Of a stretch of DNA of 64,000 bases, positions 16,943 through 27,116 are shown in pieces. The stretch spans positions 1,736,001 to 1,800,000 of the forward strand of contig NZ_VFMN01000001.1 in assembly GCF_006715055.1 (NCBI RefSeq). Reading direction: 5' to 3'. Numbering within the stretch: position 1 is the stretch's first letter; every line of letters starts with the position of its first letter. The notes below the pieces were generated by a model that saw nothing but the letters and a program-made list of their open reading frames with translations, was not told the DNA's origin and did no database searches. The stretch is from Lapillicoccus jejuensis (GTDB lineage: Bacteria; Actinomycetota; Actinomycetes; Actinomycetales; Dermatophilaceae). A program made the translations under genes and the position numbers.

Positions 16943-16964
16943 GACGACCGGCTCGCTCGGACCG

Positions 16965-17567
16965 TCAGGCCGTCGCGTGGTACGCGCGGTAGTTGGTCAT
17001 CCGCACGACGGCGCCGCGACCGGTGCCGTGCAGGACCCTCACCCGCGGCCGGGGCACCAGGGTGTCGAGCGGGGCCAGGTCGGCCTGCCGGTCGTCGGTC
17101 GTGTGGACGGACGCCGACCCGGTCAGCTGCACCCAGCTCGTCGCCCCGGCGATGCTGTGCGCCCCCACACGCAGGTCGACGACGTCGATGTGCGCGACCA
17201 TCCGGGCGCTCTTGGTCATGACGTTGAGGATCTGCACCGCGCCGTCGTCGGGCCGGGCGAACACCCGTGCCTCCGCGTCGAAGCGGAACGTCTCGAAGGG
17301 CGCCACCGTGTGCGCCACGCCGTCGACGTCGAGGGTCATCCCGCCTCCGTGGACCGGCATGACGGTCCGCTGCACGCCGTGGAAGGTCGACAGCTCGACC
17401 TCGTCGGTGACCTCGGCGACGCTGATCCGCCAGACGAAGTCGGGGCCGACGACGCCGAGCAGCCGGCGGGCCAGCTCACGGGTCGAGCCGTGGCCGTTGT
17501 TCCACGGCCGCGGCGCCTTGTCGGCGAACCGCTCGACGCCCAGCCGGTCGGTGGGGGTGCCGTTCAC
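16965..17567 (-). CDS. hutD: HutD/Ves family protein
   Basis: A 200-residue cupin-like protein with the family signature [12 protein letters not shown] (about 20-31) and [34 protein letters not shown]. HutD proteins occur in histidine-utilisation operons and are thought to buffer or sense pathway flux (formylglutamate binding has been proposed), not to catalyse a step. The GTG start at 17567 overlaps the hutI stop (GTGA), confirming operon membership; longer upstream readings would run inside hutI. Confidence 0.87.
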   Translation of the reverse strand: MNGTPTDRLGVERFADKAPRPWNNGHGSTRELARRLLGVVGPDFVWRISVAEVTDEVELSTFHGVQRTVMPVHGGGMTLDVDGVAHTVAPFETFRFDAEARVFARPDDGAVQILNVMTKSARMVAHIDVVDLRVGAHSIAGATSWVQLTGSASVHTTDDRQADLAPLDTLVPRPRVRVLHGTGRGAVVRMTNYRAYHATA

Positions 17568-18760
17568 GAACGACCCCCGGGGAGGGCGGGCAGGGTCGCG
17601 GAAAGGGTCCGGGCGAGAGGCACACCAGGACGATAGGCCAGGTGCCGGTACGACGGTGCGTCGAGCACCGTCAGACCCGGCCTCGCCCCGACGGTGACCC
17701 GCCCGAGGTCGGGGCGGCGCAGCGCGGTCGCCCCACCGAGGGTCGCGGCCCGCACGGCCTCGGCCGGGGTCAGCCCCATCTCGCGGACGGCGAGGGCGAT
17801 GACGAACGGCATCGACGACGAGCTGCACGTGCCCGGGTTGCAGTCGGTGGCGACGGCGATCGACACGCCGGCGTCGAGCAGCCCGCGCGCGTCCGGGTAC
17901 GGCGAGCGGGTCGAGAACTCGACCCCGGGAAGCAGCGTGGCGACGGTGTCGCTGCCGGCGAGGGCGTCGACGTCCGCGTCGGTGAGGTAGGTGCAGTGGT
18001 CGACCGCGGCCGCGCCGAGCTCGACGGCCAGCCGCACCCCCGGCCCGGGGCCGAGCTGGCCGCCGTGGACGCGCAGCCCGAGCCCGGCGTCGCGGGCGGC
18101 CTCCAGCACGGTGCGCGACTCGTCGCCGTCGAAGGCGTGCGCGCTGCCCGGCTCGCAGAAGACGTCGGCCCAGCGGGCGTACGGCGTCGCGGCGGCCAGC
18201 ATCGGGCCCGTCACCAGGGCGACGTACTCCTCGCGCCGACCGGCGTAGGCGGGCGGGACGACGTGCGCGCCGAGGAAGGTCACCTCGTCGGTGACCTCGG
18301 CGGCCAGCCGCAGCAGCCGCGTCTCAGCGGCGAGGTCGAGGCCGTAGCCCGACTTGATCTCGACCGCGCCCGTGCCCTGGGCGCGCAGCTCGGCGACGCG
18401 CACGGCGAGCAGCGCCCGCAGCTCGTCGTCGCCCGCCGCGGCGGTGGCGGCGACCGTGGTGGCGATCCCACCGCCGTCGTACGGCGTCCCGGCCATCCGG
18501 GCCTCGAACTCGGCCGCCCGGTCGCCGGCGAAGACGAGGTGGGTGTGGCTGTCGACGAAGGCCGGGAGGACCGCGCGGCCGTCGACGTCGAGGACCTCGT
18601 CGGCCGCCGGCGCGTCGGACGCGGCACCGACCCAGGCGACCGCCCCGTCGTCCTCGACGACGACGGCGGCGTCGGCGAGCAGCCCGAGCGGGTCGGTGCC
18701 GCTGGTGCGGGCCTCGTCGAGCGTCGTCAGCTCGCCGATGCCGGTGACGAGGAGGGTCAC
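17564..18760 (-). CDS. hutI: Imidazolonepropionase
   Basis: A 398-residue amidohydrolase. Metal-binding HTH at about 72-74 in [13 protein letters not shown], followed by [18 protein letters not shown] and [18 protein letters not shown], which are diagnostic of HutI. It hydrolyses 4-imidazolone-5-propionate to N-formimino-L-glutamate in the cytoplasm. GTG start at 18760 overlaps the hutF stop (GTGA). Confidence 0.96.
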   Translation of the reverse strand: MTLLVTGIGELTTLDEARTSGTDPLGLLADAAVVVEDDGAVAWVGAASDAPAADEVLDVDGRAVLPAFVDSHTHLVFAGDRAAEFEARMAGTPYDGGGIATTVAATAAAGDDELRALLAVRVAELRAQGTGAVEIKSGYGLDLAAETRLLRLAAEVTDEVTFLGAHVVPPAYAGRREEYVALVTGPMLAAATPYARWADVFCEPGSAHAFDGDESRTVLEAARDAGLGLRVHGGQLGPGPGVRLAVELGAAAVDHCTYLTDADVDALAGSDTVATLLPGVEFSTRSPYPDARGLLDAGVSIAVATDCNPGTCSSSSMPFVIALAVREMGLTPAEAVRAATLGGATALRRPDLGRVTVGARPGLTVLDAPSYRHLAYRPGVPLARTLSATLPALPGGRS

Positions 18761-20115
18761 AGGTCGTCCCGCAGCAGGTCGAACGCGTCCCGGTAGAGCG
18801 GCCCGACGGGGCCGAGCCGGACGTGCTCGCCGCGGTCGACGACGACGTGGCCGCCGACGACGACGGTGTCGACGTCGGCGGCGGTGGCGCAGTACAGGAT
18901 CTGCGCGGGCCGGGCGCCCATGGTGCGGACGGTGTCGTCGCGGACGGCGACGAAGTCGGCGAGCCGCCCGGGGGCGATGGCGCCGCCGTCCTCGACGCCG
19001 AGCGAGCGGTAGCCGTCGACCGAGGCCGCGTCGAGCAGCTCCTCGGGGCTGAACCGGCCGCGCTCGTTGGTGGCGAGGCGCTCGTGCATCTCGAGCCCGC
19101 GGATCTCCTCGAACGGGTCGATGACCGCGTGCTGGTCCGAGCCGAGGGTGAGGTGCGCGCCGGCGTCGGCGAGGGCGCGCGCCGGGCCGATCCCGTCCGC
19201 GAGGTCGCGCTCGGTCGTCGGGCAGAAGGAGGCCATCGTCTCCGCGTCGCCGAGCAGCGCGATGTCCCGCTCGGTGAGGTGGGTGGCGTGGACGGCGGTG
19301 AGCGTCGGGCGCAGCAGCCCGGCCTCGTCGAGCAGCTCGGTCGGCGTGCGCCCGTAGTGGACCGACGTCGCGACGTTCTCGGCCGGCTGCTCCGAGAGGT
19401 GCACGTGCACGGGCATGCCGGCGTCGACCGCGTCGACCGCTGTGGCGGCGGCGCGCAGATCCTCGCGGGGGACGGCGCGCACCGAGTGGACGGCGGCGCC
19501 GAGGGTCACCCCGGGCCTGCTCCCCAGGACCTCGCGGCGGCCGGCGAGCCGGGCGGCCCAGGCGTCGACGCTGCCGTCGGTGAAGCGCCGCTGCTCCTCC
19601 TCGAGGGGCACGTGCCCCTCGCCGGTGAGGCCGCCGGTGAGGTAGAGCGTGTCGAGCAGCGTCAGCCGGATCCCCGCGTCGGACGCGGCGTGCACGAGCG
19701 CCTCGCCCATCGCGTGCGGGTCGGCGTAGGGGCGCCCGACGGGGGTGTGGTGCACGTAGTGGAACTCGCCGACGGCGGTCATCCCCGACAGGACCATCTC
19801 GGCGTACGTCGCCCGGGCGAGCGCGAGGTAGGTGTCGGGGGAGAGGCGCAGCGCGACGTCGTACATCTGCTGGCGCCACGTCCAGAAGCTGCCGTGGCTG
19901 CCCTGCGAGCGGCCGCGCAGCGCGCGGTGGAAGGCGTGGCTGTGCGTGTTGGCGAGGCCGGGGAGCAGCACGCCGGGCAGGACGACGTCGTCGTGGTGCA
20001 GGTGCTGGTTGGTGCTCACCTCGGTGATCCGGTCGCCCTCGACGTGCACCCGGACGCCGACGGCGGCGCCGGCGGGCAGCAGCGCGTGCTCGGCGAAGTA
20101 CGTCGTCGAGCTCAT
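18757..20115 (-). CDS. hutF: Formimidoylglutamate deiminase
   Basis: A 452-residue amidohydrolase with zinc motif [13 protein letters not shown] (His at about 58 and 60), HVHLSEQ, VHATHL and [18 protein letters not shown]. These identify HutF, which converts N-formimino-L-glutamate to N-formyl-L-glutamate plus ammonia (five-step histidine route). ATG at 20115 overlaps the stop of the upstream M20 amidohydrolase (ATGA). Confidence 0.95.
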   Translation of the reverse strand: MSSTTYFAEHALLPAGAAVGVRVHVEGDRITEVSTNQHLHHDDVVLPGVLLPGLANTHSHAFHRALRGRSQGSHGSFWTWRQQMYDVALRLSPDTYLALARATYAEMVLSGMTAVGEFHYVHHTPVGRPYADPHAMGEALVHAASDAGIRLTLLDTLYLTGGLTGEGHVPLEEEQRRFTDGSVDAWAARLAGRREVLGSRPGVTLGAAVHSVRAVPREDLRAAATAVDAVDAGMPVHVHLSEQPAENVATSVHYGRTPTELLDEAGLLRPTLTAVHATHLTERDIALLGDAETMASFCPTTERDLADGIGPARALADAGAHLTLGSDQHAVIDPFEEIRGLEMHERLATNERGRFSPEELLDAASVDGYRSLGVEDGGAIAPGRLADFVAVRDDTVRTMGARPAQILYCATAADVDTVVVGGHVVVDRGEHVRLGPVGPLYRDAFDLLRDDL

Positions 20116-21371
20116 GCCTCGGCCCCCGTGAGGTCGGCGAGGACGGTCGCCAGCGCGGCGACGCCGGCGTGGCAGTCGTCGCGCTCGGCGTGCTCGTCGG
20201 GGGAGTGCGACGTCCCGGTCGGGTTGCGCACGAACAGCATCGCCGTCCGTCTGCCGTCCTGGGCAAGGATCCCGGCGTCGTGGCCGGCGCCGGTGCCGAG
20301 CACCGGGGCGTCGCCGAGCAGCCCGGCGAGGTGGGCGACCAGTCCTGTGTCGAAGCGGGTCGTCGGGGTCCACGACTCCTGCTCCATGGGGGTGCGCACG
20401 GCCGCCGCCCGGGCGGCGATCTCGTCCACGAGACGCCGTACGGCGTCCTCGTCGGCGCCCCGCGCGTCGAGCCAGCCGGTGACCCTCGACGGGATCGCGT
20501 TGACCCCGCCGGGCTCGACGCGGACCTTGCCGTTCGTCGCGACGCACCCGTGCTGCTGCGCGAGACGGCGCACGTCGAGGACGAGACCGGCCCAGGTGAG
20601 CATCGCGTCGTCGCGGTCGTCAAGCCGGGTGGTGCCGGCGTGGTCGGCCCGGCCGGGGACCTCGAGCCGCCAGCGGCCGTGCGGCCAGATGTCGGAGCCG
20701 ACGGCGACGGCGGAGCGGGTCTGGTCGTAGCGGTCCGCGTCGGCGAGGGCGCGGCCCTGCTCGACGTGCAGCTCGACGAAGGTGCCGACCCGGGCGAGGG
20801 CCTCCTCGTCGCGGCCGAGGTGCCGCGGGTCGCGGCCGGCGCCGTCCAGCGCCTGCGCCATCGTCACGCCGTCGGCGTCGCGCAGGGCGAGCGCGCGGTC
20901 GGGGGTCAGCTGCCCGGTGAGCAGCCGCGACCCGGCGCAGGCGATGCCGAAGCGGGCGCCCTCCTCGTCGCCGAAGCAGGCCACGCCGATGGGTACGGCC
21001 GGCTCGTGGCCCTGCGCGCGGAGCGCGTCGACGGCGGCGAGGGCGGAGACGACGCCGAGCGGGCCGTCGTACGCCCCGCCGTCGGGGACGGAGTCGAGGT
21101 GCGAGCCGACGACGACGCCGGGACGGCCGGCGGCCACGGCGGCGTCCGGGTCACCCCACCAGCCCCACAGGTTGCCGGCGCGGTCCTCCACGACGTCGAG
21201 GCCGCGGGAGGCGCACTCGCCGGTGAACCACTCGCGCAGCTGCGCGTCCTGCGGCGTCCACGCGTAGCGGCGGTAGCCGCCGGTGCCGGCGTCGCGCCCG
21301 ACGGGCAGCAGGTCGTCCCACAGGCGGTCGAACGACCGGGTCGGGGCCGCCGCGGCGGGCGTGGTGCTCAC
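20112..21371 (-). CDS. M20 family amidohydrolase (allantoate amidohydrolase-like), candidate N-formylglutamate hydrolase
   Basis: A 419-residue zinc hydrolase: [15 protein letters not shown] (His 91, Asp 93, Asp 102), [39 protein letters not shown] and [11 protein letters not shown], the AllC/beta-ureidopropionase/N-carbamoyl-amino-acid amidohydrolase set. By name it resembles allantoate amidohydrolase, but no purine genes are near; it is translationally coupled to hutF and hutI, and no hutG is visible, so it may hydrolyse N-formyl-L-glutamate (inference). GTG start at 21371 has TAGGTT 6 nt upstream. Confidence 0.88.
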   Translation of the reverse strand: MSTTPAAAAPTRSFDRLWDDLLPVGRDAGTGGYRRYAWTPQDAQLREWFTGECASRGLDVVEDRAGNLWGWWGDPDAAVAAGRPGVVVGSHLDSVPDGGAYDGPLGVVSALAAVDALRAQGHEPAVPIGVACFGDEEGARFGIACAGSRLLTGQLTPDRALALRDADGVTMAQALDGAGRDPRHLGRDEEALARVGTFVELHVEQGRALADADRYDQTRSAVAVGSDIWPHGRWRLEVPGRADHAGTTRLDDRDDAMLTWAGLVLDVRRLAQQHGCVATNGKVRVEPGGVNAIPSRVTGWLDARGADEDAVRRLVDEIAARAAAVRTPMEQESWTPTTRFDTGLVAHLAGLLGDAPVLGTGAGHDAGILAQDGRRTAMLFVRNPTGTSHSPDEHAERDDCHAGVAALATVLADLTGAEA

Positions 21372-21377
21372 CGGACC

Positions 21378-21387
21378 AACCTAGGCT
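21378..21387. promoter_or_regulatory. Symmetric bidirectional -10 element (amidohydrolase/hut versus YbaK)
   Basis: AACCTAGGCT contains TAGGTT on the minus strand (21383-21378) and TAGGCT on the plus strand (21382-21387), sharing the central TA. Spacers to the two start codons are 6 and 7 nt, so one symmetric element could drive both leaderless transcripts. Confidence 0.65.
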
Positions 21388-21394
21388 GTGGTGC

Positions 21395-21940
21395 GTGACG
21401 CAGCCATCCGGTGGTGCCGACTCCCCCGCTACTCCCAGCGACGGCGAGCGCCGGGCGCTCGCCGCGGTCGAGGCGACAGGGATCCCGTACGTCGTCACCC
21501 GGCACGGCCCGGTGTCCTCCCTGGAGGAGGCGGCGGCGCAGCGCGGGGTGCGGCCGCACGACATCGTCAAGACGCTCGTCGTGCGCCGCGGGGAGGACGA
21601 CTTCCTGCTCGTCCTCGTGCCGGGTGACCGGCGCTTCTCGTGGGCCAAGCTGCGGGCCCTGCTCGGGACCAGCCGGCTGTCGATGCCGGACGCGGACGGC
21701 GCCTTCGCCGCGACCGGCTACGTGCGCGGCACGATCACGCCGTTCGGCTCGAGCACGGCGTGGCCGGTCGTCGCCGACCTCTCGGTCCGCGGCCGCCAGG
21801 TCAGCCTCGGCGCCGGGGCGCACGGCGTGGCCGTCACCGTGTCCGGTGACGACCTCGTGCGGGTCCTCGACGCGCAGGTCGCGGATGTCGCCGACGACGA
21901 CGTGCCGGTCGACGCGACCGCGGGCGGCGCCCGCGGCTGA
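21395..21940 (+). CDS. YbaK/EbsC-type aminoacyl-tRNA deacylase
   Basis: A 181-residue protein with the YbaK/ProX fold: EATGIPYVVTRHGPVSSLEEAAAQRGV, the conserved lysine in DIVKTLVVR, and late GTITPFGSS. Such enzymes clear mischarged tRNA (for example Cys- or Ala-tRNAPro) in trans. GTG start at 21395 follows TAGGCT by 7 nt with no Shine-Dalgarno. It is transcribed against and between two blocks of hut genes, so it looks like an insertion into that cluster. Confidence 0.88.
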   Translation: MTQPSGGADSPATPSDGERRALAAVEATGIPYVVTRHGPVSSLEEAAAQRGVRPHDIVKTLVVRRGEDDFLLVLVPGDRRFSWAKLRALLGTSRLSMPDADGAFAATGYVRGTITPFGSSTAWPVVADLSVRGRQVSLGAGAHGVAVTVSGDDLVRVLDAQVADVADDDVPVDATAGGARG

Positions 21941-22015
21941 GGCGGGACGGCTCCTCGTCCACATGTCGTCGTCTCTCCTCTTCTGGGGTTGTCGATGACG
22001 CCCTACGGATGTCGC

Positions 22016-22273
22016 ATGACCCGAGCGACCTCTCGCGAGCTGCGGAAGGACACCGAGGGTGTACTGCGCCGAGCCGCGGCGGGCGAGCTGATCGAGATCA
22101 CGGTCAACGGTGAGGCCGTGGCGGCGCTCAGCCCGCTCACGGCCAGCCGGCCTCGGTGAACTCCGAAGGCGACCCTCATCGAGAGCATCTCGCGGTCACA
22201 GGTCGATCTCGCGCTGGCTGACGAGCTCGCGGAGCTCGCGGCCCTGGACGACGACCTCGGTCCTCTGGAATGA
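22016..22273 (+). pseudogene. Phd/YefM-type (VapB) antitoxin with internal stop codon
   Basis: The ATG at 22016 reads MTRATSRELRKDTEGVLRRA and GELIEITVNGEAVAALSPLTASRPR, a clear Phd/YefM antitoxin, but stops at TGA 22157-22159 after 47 residues. In the same frame the reading continues TPKATLIESISRSQVDLAL and ends DDDLGPLE at 22273, which looks like the usual toxin-binding C-terminus (85 codons in all). The stop probably replaced a TGG tryptophan codon. The ATGA junction with the toxin remnant is retained. Confidence 0.8.
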
Positions 22274-22389
22274 CGACCGACCTCTGGATCCTGGCTACCG
22301 CTCTGGCGCTCGCGGCCCCCGTGGTCACTCAGGACGCCGACGTCGACGTCCTGAGTGACCTGTCGGAGCTCGTGGTGCAGCGGGTCTGA
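22270..22389 (+). pseudogene. VapC (PIN-domain) toxin remnant, C-terminal end only
   Basis: A 39-residue reading frame starting at the ATGA overlap: MTTDLWILATALALAAPVVT then QDADVDVLSDLSELVVQRV. DLWIxATAL and PVVTQD are the conserved C-terminal PIN-domain motifs of VapC; about 90 N-terminal residues, including the first catalytic aspartates, are missing as if deleted just after the start codon. It cannot be an active nuclease. Confidence 0.75.
22324..22359. terminator. 13-bp-arm hairpin inside the vapC remnant, beyond the hutU stop
   Basis: Arms GTCACTCAGGACG and CGTCCTGAGTGAC enclose a 10-nt loop. It is located 56 nt past the hutU stop in the hutU reading direction, so it may terminate the hutH-hutU transcript before it runs antisense into ybaK. 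Confidence 0.55.
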
Positions 22390-22414
22390 CCCGTCTGGGG
22401 TCGCCGACCGTCGG

Positions 22415-24094
22415 TCAGGCGCTCTCCATGGGGATGCGCACCCCGCGCTCGTGGGCGACGTCGACGGCGCGGTCGTAGCCGGCGTCGACGTGCCGGATGA
22501 CGCCCATCCCGGGGTCGTTGGTCAGCAGCCGCTCGAGCTTCTGCGCGGCGAGCTCGGTGCCGTCGGCGACGGAGACCTGGCCGGCGTGGATGGAGCGGCC
22601 GATGCCGACGCCGCCGCCGTGGTGGATCGAGACCCACGTCGCGCCCGAGCTGGTGTTGACCAGGGCGTTGAGCAGCGGCCAGTCGGCGACGGCGTCCGAG
22701 CCGTCCTCCATCGCCTCGGTCTCGCGGTACGGCGACGCGACGGAGCCGGAGTCGAGGTGGTCGCGGCCGATGACGATCGGCGCCTTGACCCTGCCCTCGG
22801 CGACGAGCCGGTTGAACAGCAGCCCGGCCTTCGCGCGCTCGCCGTACCCGAGCCAGCAGATCCGCGCCGGCAGCCCCTCGAACTCGACGTGCTCGGCGGC
22901 CGCGTCGAGCCAGCGGTGCAGGTGCGCGTTCTCGGGGAAGAGCTCCTTGAGGGCGGCGTCGGTGACGGCGATGTCCTCGGGGTCGCCCGAGAGGGCGACC
23001 CAACGGAACGGTCCGAGGCCCTCGCAGAAGAGCGGCCGGATGTAGGCCGGGACGAACCCGGGGAAGTCGAAGGCGCGCTCGTAGCCGCCGGAGCGGGCCT
23101 CGTCGCGGATCGAGTTGCCGTAGTCGAAGACCTCGGCGCCCTTGTCCATGAAGCCGACCATCGCCTCGACGTGCTTGGCCATGGCCTTGCGCGCGAGGTC
23201 GGTGAACTCGTCCGGCTTCTGGTCGGCGTACTCGTGCCAGTCGCCGAAGTCGACGTCGTCGGGCAGGTAGGACAGCGGGTCGTGCGCGCTGGTCTGGTCG
23301 GTGACGACGTCGACCGGGACGTCGCGGCGCAGCAGCTCGGGCAGGACCAGGGCGGCGTTGCCGACGACGCCGACGGACAGGGCGCGGCGCTCGTCCTTGG
23401 CGGCGAGGACGAGCTCGAGAGCGTGGTCGAGGTCGTCGGCGACGACGTCGAGGTAGCGCTTGCCGGCGCGGCGCTCGAGACGGGTGCGGTCGACGTCGAT
23501 GACCAGGCACGCACCGCCGTTGAGGGTGACGGCGAGCGGCTGGGCGCCGCCCATGCCGCCGCACCCGGCGGTGACCGTGAGGGTGCCGGCGAGGGTCGCG
23601 CCCTCGGCGGGCTCGCCACGCCGTACGGCGAGCTTGGCCGCCACCGCGGCGAAGGTCTCGAAGGTGCCCTGGAGGATCCCCTGGGTGCCGATGTAGATCC
23701 ACGAGCCGGCCGTCATCTGGCCGTACATCATCAGGCCCTCGGCCTCGAGCTTGCGGAAGTGCGGCCACGTCGCCCAGTCGCCGACGAGGTTGGAGTTGGC
23801 GATGAGCACGCGCGGCGCCCACTCGTGGGTGCGGAAGACGCCGACCGGCTTGCCGGACTGGACGAGCAGCGTCTCGTCGGGCTCGAGGTCCTTCAGCGTC
23901 GCGACGATGGCGTCGAACGCGGCCCAGGACCGGGCGGCGCGGCCGGTGCCGCCGTAGACGACGAGGTCGTCGGGGCGCTCGGCGACCTCGGGGTCGAGGT
24001 TGTTCATGAGCATCCGCAGCGGGGCCTCGGTGGACCAGGACTTCGCGGTGAGCTGCGTGCCGCGGGGGGCGCGGACGGGGCGGGAGCCTTCCAT
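22415..24094 (-). CDS. hutU: Urocanate hydratase
   Basis: A 559-residue urocanase of normal length. Diagnostic stretches include [21 protein letters not shown]'s conserved core, [56 protein letters not shown] (NAD+ and active-site region), FDYGNSIR and [11 protein letters not shown]. It adds water to urocanate using NAD+ as an electrophile to give 4-imidazolone-5-propionate. ATG at 24094 has AAAGG about 8 nt upstream; 91 nt separate it from hutH, same direction. Confidence 0.97.
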   Translation of the reverse strand: MEGSRPVRAPRGTQLTAKSWSTEAPLRMLMNNLDPEVAERPDDLVVYGGTGRAARSWAAFDAIVATLKDLEPDETLLVQSGKPVGVFRTHEWAPRVLIANSNLVGDWATWPHFRKLEAEGLMMYGQMTAGSWIYIGTQGILQGTFETFAAVAAKLAVRRGEPAEGATLAGTLTVTAGCGGMGGAQPLAVTLNGGACLVIDVDRTRLERRAGKRYLDVVADDLDHALELVLAAKDERRALSVGVVGNAALVLPELLRRDVPVDVVTDQTSAHDPLSYLPDDVDFGDWHEYADQKPDEFTDLARKAMAKHVEAMVGFMDKGAEVFDYGNSIRDEARSGGYERAFDFPGFVPAYIRPLFCEGLGPFRWVALSGDPEDIAVTDAALKELFPENAHLHRWLDAAAEHVEFEGLPARICWLGYGERAKAGLLFNRLVAEGRVKAPIVIGRDHLDSGSVASPYRETEAMEDGSDAVADWPLLNALVNTSSGATWVSIHHGGGVGIGRSIHAGQVSVADGTELAAQKLERLLTNDPGMGVIRHVDAGYDRAVDVAHERGVRIPMESA

Positions 24095-24185
24095 GGAGGT
24101 GCCTTTCGGTCGTCCGGACACAGGGAACCCTGCGTTTCCGGCGGTGGGCTGTGACGAGGACGTGGGGTTTCCTGTGCCCGGTGGT

Positions 24186-25781
24186 CTACAGGAGGGGGCC
24201 GGTGTGGGCCGAGGCGGCGGCGACGACGGCGCCGGAGCGGACGAGCTCGACGACGCGCTCGATCTCGGGGGAGAGGAAGCGGTCGGTGCCGGGAGCCGCG
24301 GCCTCGTGGGCGTCGAGCAGGTCGACGACCGCGCCGGTGGCCGGGGCCGGGGTGAGCGGCGCGCGCAGCCGGATCCCGCGGGCGGCGGTGAGGACCTCGA
24401 CGGCGAGGACGCGGGTCAGGCCGTCGACGCTGCGGCGCAGCTTGCGGGCGCCCGACCAGCCCATCGAGACGTGGTCCTCCTGCATGGCGCTGCTCGGGAT
24501 CGAGTCGACGCTGGAGGGGACGGCGAGCCGCTTCAGCTCCGAGACGATCGCGGCCTGGGTGTACTGCGCGATCATGTGGCCGGAGTCGACGCCGGGGTCG
24601 TCGGCGAGGAACGGCGGCAGCCCGTGGTTGCGGGCGACGTCGAGGAAGCGGTCCGTACGACGCTCGCTCATGCTCGCGACGTCCGCGGCGACGATGGCGA
24701 GGAAGTCGAGCACGTAGGCGACCGGGGCGCCGTGGAAGTTGCCGTTGCTCTCGACCCGGCCGTCCGGGGTGACGACGGGGTTGTCGACGGCCGACGCGAG
24801 CTCGGCGCCGGCGACGCGGGCGGCGTGGTCGACGGTGTCGCGGGCGCCGCCGTGCACCTGCGGGGCGCAGCGCAGCGAGTAGGCGTCCTGGACGCGGGTG
24901 CACGCCTCGGTGCGGTGCGACTCGCGGATCGGGCTGTCCCGCAGCACCGCTCGCAGGTTGGCCGCCGACGCGCCCTGGCCGACCTGGGGGCGCAGCGCGT
25001 GCAGGTCGGCGGCGAAGACGTCGTCGGTGCCGAGCAGGCCCTCGACGCTCATCGCGGCGGAGACGTCGGCGGTCGTGAGGAGCATCCGCAGGTCGGCGAG
25101 GGCGAGGACGAGCATGCCGAGCATCCCGTCGGTGCCGTTGATGAGGGCCAGGCCCTCCTTCTCGGCGAGGGCGAGCGGCTCGATCCCGCTGTCCCGCAAC
25201 GCGGTCGCGGCGTCCGTGAGCTCGCCGTCGCGGGTGCGGACCGGGCCCTCACCCATCGTCGCGAGGGCGCAGTGGGCCAGCGGCGCGAGGTCGCCGGAGC
25301 AGCCGAGCGAGCCGTACTCGTGGACGACCGGCGTGATGGAGGCGTTGAGCAGGGCGGCGTACGTCGTCACGACGACGGGCCGCACGCCGGTGCGGCCGGT
25401 GGCGAGCGTCGACAGGCGCAGCAGCATGAGCGCGCGGACGACCTCGCGCTCGACCTCGGGACCGGAGCCGGCCGCGTGCGAGCGGACGAGGCTGCGCTGC
25501 AGCTGGGCGCGCAGCTCGGTCGGGATGTGCGTGGTGGCGAGCGCGCCGAACCCGGTCGAGACGCCGTAGTGCGGCTGCGGGTCGTCGGCGAGCGCCTCGA
25601 TGACGGCACGGCTCGCGGCCATCGCGTCGAGGGACTCCTGGGTGAGCTCGACGCGGGCGTCGTGCCGGGCGACGGCGACGACGTCCTCCGGCGAGAGCGG
25701 GCCGGTGCCGACCCGCACGACGGTCGGGGTCTCGGTGGTGGCGGTCGCCGCCGGCGCGGGGTGCAGGGTCGAGGACGTCAT
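24186..25781 (-). CDS. hutH: Histidine ammonia-lyase
   Basis: A 531-residue member of the MIO-dependent aromatic ammonia-lyase family. YGVSTGFG (72-79) and the cofactor tripeptide in [14 protein letters not shown] (Cys161-Ser162-Gly163) are present; actinobacterial histidases often have CSG instead of the usual ASG. Later [12 protein letters not shown] and [12 protein letters not shown] complete the signature. Catalyses histidine to urocanate plus ammonia, the first step. An N-terminal extension of about 25 residues is Ala/Thr/Pro-rich. First gene of the hut block; a 16-bp dyad lies upstream. Confidence 0.96.
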   Translation of the reverse strand: MTSSTLHPAPAATATTETPTVVRVGTGPLSPEDVVAVARHDARVELTQESLDAMAASRAVIEALADDPQPHYGVSTGFGALATTHIPTELRAQLQRSLVRSHAAGSGPEVEREVVRALMLLRLSTLATGRTGVRPVVVTTYAALLNASITPVVHEYGSLGCSGDLAPLAHCALATMGEGPVRTRDGELTDAATALRDSGIEPLALAEKEGLALINGTDGMLGMLVLALADLRMLLTTADVSAAMSVEGLLGTDDVFAADLHALRPQVGQGASAANLRAVLRDSPIRESHRTEACTRVQDAYSLRCAPQVHGGARDTVDHAARVAGAELASAVDNPVVTPDGRVESNGNFHGAPVAYVLDFLAIVAADVASMSERRTDRFLDVARNHGLPPFLADDPGVDSGHMIAQYTQAAIVSELKRLAVPSSVDSIPSSAMQEDHVSMGWSGARKLRRSVDGLTRVLAVEVLTAARGIRLRAPLTPAPATGAVVDLLDAHEAAAPGTDRFLSPEIERVVELVRSGAVVAAASAHTGPLL

Positions 25782-25835
25782 ACGGACATCACACCGGGCC
25801 GCCAGCGCGCCCGGGCGGCCGTGGACGGCGATTGT

Positions 25836-25851
25836 GTCTCGGATCCGAGAC
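25836..25851. promoter_or_regulatory. Perfect 16-bp palindrome upstream of hutH, candidate hut operator
   Basis: GTCTCGGATCCGAGAC is a perfect dyad 55 nt upstream of hutH, just above a possible -10 (CACAAT on the minus strand). The rest of this 207-bp divergent region (25782-25988) holds no gene. The IclR-type regulator at 28554-29306 is a possible binder, since IclR-type HutR regulators control hut genes in some corynebacteria; that link is inference. Confidence 0.55.
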
Positions 25852-25988
25852 GCAGTCCCTCGGTGGCCCCGGGCGCGTCACGGCCAGGGTCCTGACGGAT
25901 GTCACACCGCAGGGGTGACGCCCACCCGGGGGCTCGGTTCCGTGGGGCCGGAGACTGGGGGCCCACCCACCCGAGAGGACCCGAGATC

Positions 25989-26627
25989 GTGTCGACCCCA
26001 CCCCCCGAGCCGGACGGCGCCCCGGCGCCCTCGTCCGCACCGCCGAGCGACGCACCCACCGGTCGGGAGGTCCGCAGGGGGATCCGGATGCCTCTGCACC
26101 CGTACGTGCTCGGTGCGGTCATCGGTGCCGTGGGCGCGACGACGTTCGTCCACGCGAACCGCTCGGTGCTCCCGGAGCCGTGGCCCGTCGTCGCCGTCGT
26201 CGTGTGGGTCGGCGCGGTCGCGCTGTGGGTCTGGTCGGTGCTGCTGCGCCCCCGACACCTGCCGGCCGTGGAGAGGCCGCCGGCGCGAGCCAACCTGGTG
26301 TACGCCGCGTCCGTCGCGGCCATGCTCATCCTCTTCAGCGTCGGGCGGGGCGTCCTCGACGCGCTCGACCGGCCGCAGCTGCTGCCGGCCGTCATCGTCG
26401 CGGGGGTGGGGGCGCACTTCGTGCCGTTCGCGTCCGCGTTCGGCGCGCCGTTCTTCCGGGTGCTCGGGTGGTCCCTGGTCGGGGTCGGGGTGGCCGGGGT
26501 GGTGGTCGGCGTCGTGGTGGGGGCGGTCGCCGCTGCCACGGCGGCCGTGGTCGCCGGAGTCGTCATGCTCGGGCTCATGACCGCGGACGCCACGCGCCCG
26601 AGCTCCGCGACGGTCGGTACGGCGTGA
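25989..26627 (+). CDS. Hypothetical multi-pass membrane protein
   Basis: A 212-residue protein: a Pro/Ala-rich disordered N-terminus (about 1-30) and six or so membrane segments (LGAVIGAVGATTFVHA, VVAVVVWVGAVALWVW, LVYAASVAAMLILFSV, LLPAVIVAGVGAHFVPF and two Val/Gly-rich helices). I do not recognise a family. GTG 25989 is chosen because GAGGA lies 9 nt upstream; a longer reading from 25899 would cross the divergent promoter region. Confidence 0.7.
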   Translation: MSTPPPEPDGAPAPSSAPPSDAPTGREVRRGIRMPLHPYVLGAVIGAVGATTFVHANRSVLPEPWPVVAVVVWVGAVALWVWSVLLRPRHLPAVERPPARANLVYAASVAAMLILFSVGRGVLDALDRPQLLPAVIVAGVGAHFVPFASAFGAPFFRVLGWSLVGVGVAGVVVGVVVGAVAAATAAVVAGVVMLGLMTADATRPSSATVGTA

Positions 26628-26645
26628 CCGGCGGGCGGGAGGGGG

Positions 26646-27095
26646 TCAGTCGGACACGTCGGCGAGCGCGACGACGCGGGTGATCCGCATCCGCACGAGC
26701 GACTCGCCGGGCACGGCGTTGCGCTCGCCGAACGCCTCGGCGACGTCCTCGCCCATGTAGCGCGCGCCGAGCCTCGTCGCCCAGGTCCTGAGCTCGTCGA
26801 GGTCCTCGCTGAGCCGCGCCTCGCCCTGCAGCTGCACGTAGGAGTACGGCGGCGCCTGGTCGTCGACGAGGACGCACACCCGCGGGTCGCGGCGGATGAT
26901 CCTCGCCTTGGCGCCGGACTCGTGGGTGGTGAACACGAGCTCGTCGTACGGCGTCCCGTCCTCCTCACCCTCGTCGAGGAGGAACCAGATGGGGGTGACC
27001 AGCGGCTGCCCGTCCTTACGGACCACCGCGATCTTCCCCGTCCGGGTGCCCGTGAGCACGAACTCCCGCCACTCGTCCCGCGTCATGTCGCGCAT
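26646..27095 (-). CDS. PPOX-class flavin/F420-dependent oxidoreductase
   Basis: A 149-residue split-beta-barrel protein: TGKIAVVRKDGQPLVTPIWF (first strands), FTTHESGAKARIIRRDPRVCVLVDD and YVQLQGEARL are typical of the pyridoxamine-oxidase-like F420 group. Cofactor (FMN or F420) and substrate unknown. ATG at 27095 follows TAGCCT by 6 nt, suggesting leaderless translation. Convergent with the membrane protein upstream in the window. Confidence 0.85.
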   Translation of the reverse strand: MRDMTRDEWREFVLTGTRTGKIAVVRKDGQPLVTPIWFLLDEGEEDGTPYDELVFTTHESGAKARIIRRDPRVCVLVDDQAPPYSYVQLQGEARLSEDLDELRTWATRLGARYMGEDVAEAFGERNAVPGESLVRMRITRVVALADVSD

Positions 27096-27116
27096 GACCG
27101 CAGGCTAGGTGGGCGA

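Noticed and set aside
22355-24154. A 599-residue plus-strand open frame opposite hutU
   Set aside because: hutU on the other strand is unambiguous and full length; the plus frame is Gly/Val/Asp-rich noise.
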